Shown: positions 60,438 through 64,000 of the stretch, piece by piece
Numbering within the stretch: the stretch's first letter is position 1
How the letters are laid out: each line of letters starts with the position of its first letter
From: DTFZ01 sp050260375
GTDB lineage: Bacteria > Bacillota > Clostridia > Christensenellales > SZUA-584
DNA length: 64,000 nt
Assembly (NCBI GenBank): GCA_050260375.1
Contig: JBLNCA010000039.1
Span: forward strand, 62,001-126,000
Reading direction: 5' to 3'
The notes under the pieces: model-generated
What the model saw: only the letters and a program-made list of their open reading frames with translations
Database searches by the model: none
What the model was told of the DNA's origin: nothing
Program-made: the position numbers and the translations under genes

Positions 60438-61745
60438 ATGCAGGCAGTGATAATGGCAGGTGGAAAAGGTACGCGCCTATCATCAATTACGAAAAATGAA
60501 ATACCAAAACCAATGGTAGAAATATGTGGTAGACCGTTGCTTTGGTATCAGATAGATGTTTTGAAAAGAAATGGGATAAAAGATATCTATATTATTGTGG
60601 GATACAAAGGAGATAAGATCGTTGAGTATTTTAAGGACGGAAGTCAATATGGGGTTAATATTCAATATATAATCGAAAAGAACCCTCTTGGTACTGCGGG
60701 AGCTTTATTCTTTCTTAAAAATGATTTAAAGGACGATTTTCTTCTACTGTTTGGCGATCTTATATTTGATATATGTATAGATAAATATTATTCTTTCCAT
60801 AAATCCAAAAATGCTTTGGTAACTCTTTTCGTACATCCGAACTCTCATCCTTATGATAGTGATCTGGTTATACTCTCAAGTGATGGTAAAGTAATAGGTT
60901 TTGATAGTAAACATAATATTAGGAATTATTACTATAAAAACCGAGTGAATGCCGGGATTTATTTTTTTAAAAGTGATATCTTGGATAGGTTTTCCGAATT
61001 ACAGAAGTATGATTTAGAAAAAGATATTTTAGTACCAATTGTTTTAGAACAAGGCCCGATATACGGGTACACTTCCCCGGAGTATGTTAAAGATGTTGGT
61101 ACGCCAGAACGAATAAAAAAGGCTACGATAGAACTTGAATCAGGTTTAATCAGTGCAAAGAATTTGAAAAATAAACAATGTTGTATTTTCATGGATAGAG
61201 ATGGTACGATTAATAGGTATAAAGGGCTTGTTTATAGACATGAGGATTTTGAATTAGAAGCAAAAAGTGCGGAAGCAATTAAAAAAATCAATGATTTAGG
61301 ATTTTTATCAATTGTTATTACAAATCAGCCAGTTGTTGCGCGCGGCCTTTGTGATATTACTGAAGTTGAAACAATTCATAAAAAGATGGAAACCCTGATT
61401 GGAAAGAAAGGAGCCTATTTAGACGATATTCTTTATTGCCCGCATCATCCAGATAAAGGATATCCTGAAGAAAACCCGTTATATAAAATTAATTGTAATT
61501 GCCGTAAACCAGATATTGGATTAATAAATAAATGCATTAATAATTATAACATTGATGTTAATAGTTCTTGGTTTATTGGTGATTCAACAGTTGATGTAAT
61601 GACTGGAAAAAATGCAGGTCTTAAGACTATATTAGTTAAAACCGGAGTGGGTGGTCAAGATAAAAAATATGATGTCATACCGGATAAAATCTGTAATGAT
61701 TTGTTTGCTGCAATTAAATATATTGAAAAGGAGTCTATTAAATGA
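60438..61745 (+). CDS. Bifunctional HddC-GmhB: heptose-1-phosphate guanylyltransferase fused to heptose bisphosphatase
   Basis: A 435-aa fusion. Residues 1-235 are a nucleotidyltransferase (VIMAGGKGTRLSSIT, PKPMVEICGRPLLWYQ, LLFGDLIFDI), matching HddC-type transferases. Residues about 244-435 are a HAD phosphatase of GmhB type: FMDRDGTINR, ITNQPVVARG, the zinc loop CPHHPDKGY...NCNCRKP, and FIGDSTVDVMTGKNAG. These activities are usually separate proteins. The fusion supplies the two last steps of GDP-heptose synthesis. The guanylyl specificity is inferred from the pathway. ATGA overlap with gmhA. Confidence 0.88.
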   Translation: MQAVIMAGGKGTRLSSITKNEIPKPMVEICGRPLLWYQIDVLKRNGIKDIYIIVGYKGDKIVEYFKDGSQYGVNIQYIIEKNPLGTAGALFFLKNDLKDDFLLLFGDLIFDICIDKYYSFHKSKNALVTLFVHPNSHPYDSDLVILSSDGKVIGFDSKHNIRNYYYKNRVNAGIYFFKSDILDRFSELQKYDLEKDILVPIVLEQGPIYGYTSPEYVKDVGTPERIKKATIELESGLISAKNLKNKQCCIFMDRDGTINRYKGLVYRHEDFELEAKSAEAIKKINDLGFLSIVITNQPVVARGLCDITEVETIHKKMETLIGKKGAYLDDILYCPHHPDKGYPEENPLYKINCNCRKPDIGLINKCINNYNIDVNSSWFIGDSTVDVMTGKNAGLKTILVKTGVGGQDKKYDVIPDKICNDLFAAIKYIEKESIK

Positions 61746-62323
61746 AAGACTATACCAAAAGAATTATGGATTATTTGAATTTAGAAATTGAGACTATTAA
61801 AAGATTAGACATTGGTGTGATTAACATTCTAGTGAATAAATTGCATGATGCTTTTCAAAATGAAAGGAATATATATATTTGTGGGAATGGGGGAAGTGCT
61901 GCAACAGCATCACATTTTGCAAACGACTTTAATAAAGGGATTTCAGAGTATACAGAGAAAAAATTCCATTTTATCTGTTTGAATGATAATTTACCAACCC
62001 TTACTGCAATTGCAAATGATATTGGCTATGATTATATTTATGAATTCCAATTAAAAGGACGTATAAAAAAGGACGATCTTTTATTATGTATTTCAGGAAG
62101 TGGTAATTCAAAGAATATTATTTGTGCTGCAAAATATGCAAAATCAGTAGGTGCAATAATTGTTGGAATCACAGGGTATGATGGTGGGCTTTTGTCAAAA
62201 ATCTCTGATATTTCACTCAATGTACCAATTAATGATATGCAGATAACGGAAGATATTCATATGATTTTTGATCATTTAATAATGAGTGTTTTTTTAAAGA
62301 GCCTTGAAAATGAGGTTGAATGA
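61742..62323 (+). CDS. gmhA: Sedoheptulose-7-phosphate isomerase
   Basis: A 193-aa SIS-domain isomerase that makes D-glycero-D-manno-heptose 7-phosphate, the first step. ICGNGGSAATASHFANDFNKG (about 46-66) is the SIS phosphate motif; LCISGSGNSKNII and TEDIHMIFDHLIM are typical of GmhA/DiaA. Overlaps its upstream partner by four bases and the next gene by one. Confidence 0.93.
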   Translation: MKDYTKRIMDYLNLEIETIKRLDIGVINILVNKLHDAFQNERNIYICGNGGSAATASHFANDFNKGISEYTEKKFHFICLNDNLPTLTAIANDIGYDYIYEFQLKGRIKKDDLLLCISGSGNSKNIICAAKYAKSVGAIIVGITGYDGGLLSKISDISLNVPINDMQITEDIHMIFDHLIMSVFLKSLENEVE

Positions 62324-64000
62324 TGTTTGATTATTCAAAAGAACCTGGAGCCATATTAAATAATAAGTATATAATTACTGACGAATCCCCACTAGTGAGT
62401 ATTATTACGCCATTTTTAAATTCAGGCAGATATTTTGAGCAGACATTTAATTCTGTAATCAATCAGACCTTTCCATACTTTGAATGGATAATTGTAAATG
62501 ATGTACGTACAAATGAAACAGATAAGATGCTCCTTGAGAAGCTTGCTTCAAGAGATAAAAGGATTACCGTATTTACTTCCGGTCCTTACAGTATATCCGC
62601 AGCAAGAAACTATGGTATTTCAAAAGCGAAAACAGAAATCGTGATTCCTTTAGATTCAGATGATCTAATTGAGCCTACCTATATCGAATATTTATACTGG
62701 TCGCTTTACTCTAATCCGGAGGCCTCCTGGTCATATACTGATAGCGTTACGTTTCACGATAAATGTTACCTTTGGCGGCAGGATTTTTCTTCAGACAAAA
62801 TGAAAACCGAAAACATCTTAATATATTCTGCTGCAATCAGAAAAAAAGCGATAATGGATGTTGGCGGATATTCTGAGTTAAACGTTCATTTTAATGAGGA
62901 TTGGGAATTTTGGCTTAAAATGATTGCAAAATCAAAGTTCCCGGTACATGTATCGCAATTAGGTTTGTGGTATAGGTGGTCAAATACTGGTGCGTTAGCA
63001 CGATTTAACAGCGATCAGAACTTAATAGACGTACAAAAAAAAATAGTGGAAGGGTATTCAGATAAAATCCCGAATGGAATCAAGGCAAAGACTTTCGATG
63101 AATATTGCGATATTTCATTTAAAAAACCACATAAGTGGAACTGGGAACGAAAGTTAAACTATAAAAAAGAAAAAAATAGAATCCTGCTACTTCTCCCACA
63201 TATAGAAAGGGGAGGTGCAGATAAGTTCAATTTAGATATTCTTGCGAATATTGATAAAGAAAAATATGAAATTGGAGTTATTACAACATTAAAATCAAAT
63301 AATGAATGGCGGCAATTATTTGAACAGCATACTCAGGATGTTTTTGTGTTGTCAGACTTTTTAGACAGAAGCGAATGGAGTGCGTTTATTCATTATTACA
63401 TTACTTCCCGTAGCGTCGATATCGTAATGAATATAAGCAGTTATTTAGGTTATGCGCTGATGCCTTGGCTCAGAAAAGAGTTTCCTTCAATTGGCTTGAT
63501 TGATTGTGTACACGCAGAAGGCAAATACTGGCGGGACGGTGGTTATCCAAGAAAGTCTGCAGCTGTAGATAGTATCTTAGAGAAAACTTTTGTAACGAAT
63601 GAGTATACAAGGCAAATTATGATCAATAATTATGGGAAGAATCCGGAGAAAATTGAGACTATTTATACCGGCGTTGATGAAAAATATTTCGATAAAGCAA
63701 ATATTTCAAGTGATGAAATTAAACAAAAATACCGGATTGAAGAGGGTAGGCCTGTCGTTTTATATCTATGCAGAATATGCGACGAAAAGCGTCCGTTCTT
63801 AATGTTGGAGATAGCCGATAAGATTCGTAAAAAAATCCCGGATATTTGTTTTTTAGTGGTAGGAGATGGGCCACTGCTTTATGATTTAAAACAAGCGGTC
63901 GCTGAAAGGAATTTAAATTCTACTGTCTATCTGGCTGGAAAACAAGAAGATATAAGACCTTATTATGCAGCTAGTGACATTTTTCTTTTATGTTCAATCA
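62323..64000 (+). CDS. Two-domain GT2-GT4 glycosyltransferase, 3' truncated by window edge
   Basis: Open from ATG 62323 (overlaps the gmhA stop by one base) to the last base, at least 559 codons. The first domain (about 22-240) is GT2: SIITPFLNSGRYFEQTF, VNDVRTNE and PLDSDDLIEPTYI as metal motif. The second (about 285 onwards) is GT4: LLLPHIERGGADKFNLDIL, TNEYTRQIM, YTGVDEKYFDKAN, RPVVLYLCRICDEKRPFLML, GDGPLLYDL. It probably adds sugars to the heptose/rhamnose glycan. The end lies outside the window. Confidence 0.88.
   Translation, partial: MFDYSKEPGAILNNKYIITDESPLVSIITPFLNSGRYFEQTFNSVINQTFPYFEWIIVNDVRTNETDKMLLEKLASRDKRITVFTSGPYSISAARNYGISKAKTEIVIPLDSDDLIEPTYIEYLYWSLYSNPEASWSYTDSVTFHDKCYLWRQDFSSDKMKTENILIYSAAIRKKAIMDVGGYSELNVHFNEDWEFWLKMIAKSKFPVHVSQLGLWYRWSNTGALARFNSDQNLIDVQKKIVEGYSDKIPNGIKAKTFDEYCDISFKKPHKWNWERKLNYKKEKNRILLLLPHIERGGADKFNLDILANIDKEKYEIGVITTLKSNNEWRQLFEQHTQDVFVLSDFLDRSEWSAFIHYYITSRSVDIVMNISSYLGYALMPWLRKEFPSIGLIDCVHAEGKYWRDGGYPRKSAAVDSILEKTFVTNEYTRQIMINNYGKNPEKIETIYTGVDEKYFDKANISSDEIKQKYRIEEGRPVVLYLCRICDEKRPFLMLEIADKIRKKIPDICFLVVGDGPLLYDLKQAVAERNLNSTVYLAGKQEDIRPYYAASDIFLLCSI

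Noticed and set aside
1..64000. CRISPR arrays, tRNA and rRNA genes, prophage structural genes
   Set aside because: None seen: no regularly spaced direct repeats, no cloverleaf with GTTCRAATC-type arm noticed, and no phage modules.

Overview
The window reads as a chromosomal segment of a spore-forming member of the Clostridia. The evidence is sigma-H and pro-sigma-K genes, the SCIFF peptide with its radical-SAM maturase, a Leu-type T-box, a TPP riboswitch, GlpP, MinCDE, SepF/DivIVA and the Firmicutes cluster mrnC-thyX-rlmB-yacP-sigH. The species cannot be named from sequence alone. By eye, bases 1 to about 39,700 are GC-rich (codons favour AGG, ATA, GCG) and hold housekeeping genes. Bases 39,700 to 64,000 are clearly AT-richer and form a surface-polysaccharide island with mobile-element scars at its left edge.

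Left part (1-39.7 kb). The 3' end of obg and yhbY; a three-gene glycerol-3-phosphate oxidation operon behind a promoter-terminator leader that fits GlpP antitermination (glpP itself is at 26 kb); an SPL-type radical SAM gene; a frameshifted GNAT acetyltransferase; glnA; a class B PBP followed by minC-minD-minE; pgi; thiT behind a TPP riboswitch; an HD nucleotidase; and sigH-yacP-rlmB-thyX-mrnC. Then come two half-size TSUP permease genes, a Leu-type T-box controlling an acyl-CoA synthetase, and scfA/scfB. After these lie a gamma-carbonic anhydrase, glpP, a lipase-like hydrolase, a SigB-like partner-switching operon with two anti-sigma ATPases (one degenerate), the cell-division group (HlyD-like, yggS, sepF, divIVA), a GT4, glf, a lipid flippase-like membrane protein, pit plus DUF47, and sigK.

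Boundary (39.7-42.9 kb). A decayed ParB-type ORF, a small EamA/SMR-type transporter, a GT2 gene cut after 18 codons, an intact GT2 and a decayed IS3-family element.

Right part (42.9-64 kb). rfbD-rfbA-rfbC-rfbB (dTDP-L-rhamnose), GT2 genes, a WbsX-family gene, a Wzm/Wzt-type ABC exporter with its own consensus promoter and a hairpin leader, a tandem-domain glycosyltransferase, a DUF2142 membrane protein, a DUF2304/GT2 pair on the minus strand, a GT2 and a Wzx-type flippase each broken by two frameshifts, and the GDP-D-glycero-D-manno-heptose genes (hddA, an hddC-gmhB fusion, gmhA). A GT2-GT4 gene runs off the end. Together these genes could make and export a rhamnose- and heptose-containing glycan, such as an S-layer or cell-wall glycan, probably through the ABC route because the flippase is broken.

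The observation most worth following is the leucine-specifier T-box in front of an acyl-CoA synthetase. The promoter-terminator leader that pairs with glpP, the SigB-like operon with a pseudo-ATPase, and several dispersed palindromic repeats are also notable. No tRNA, rRNA or CRISPR array was seen.
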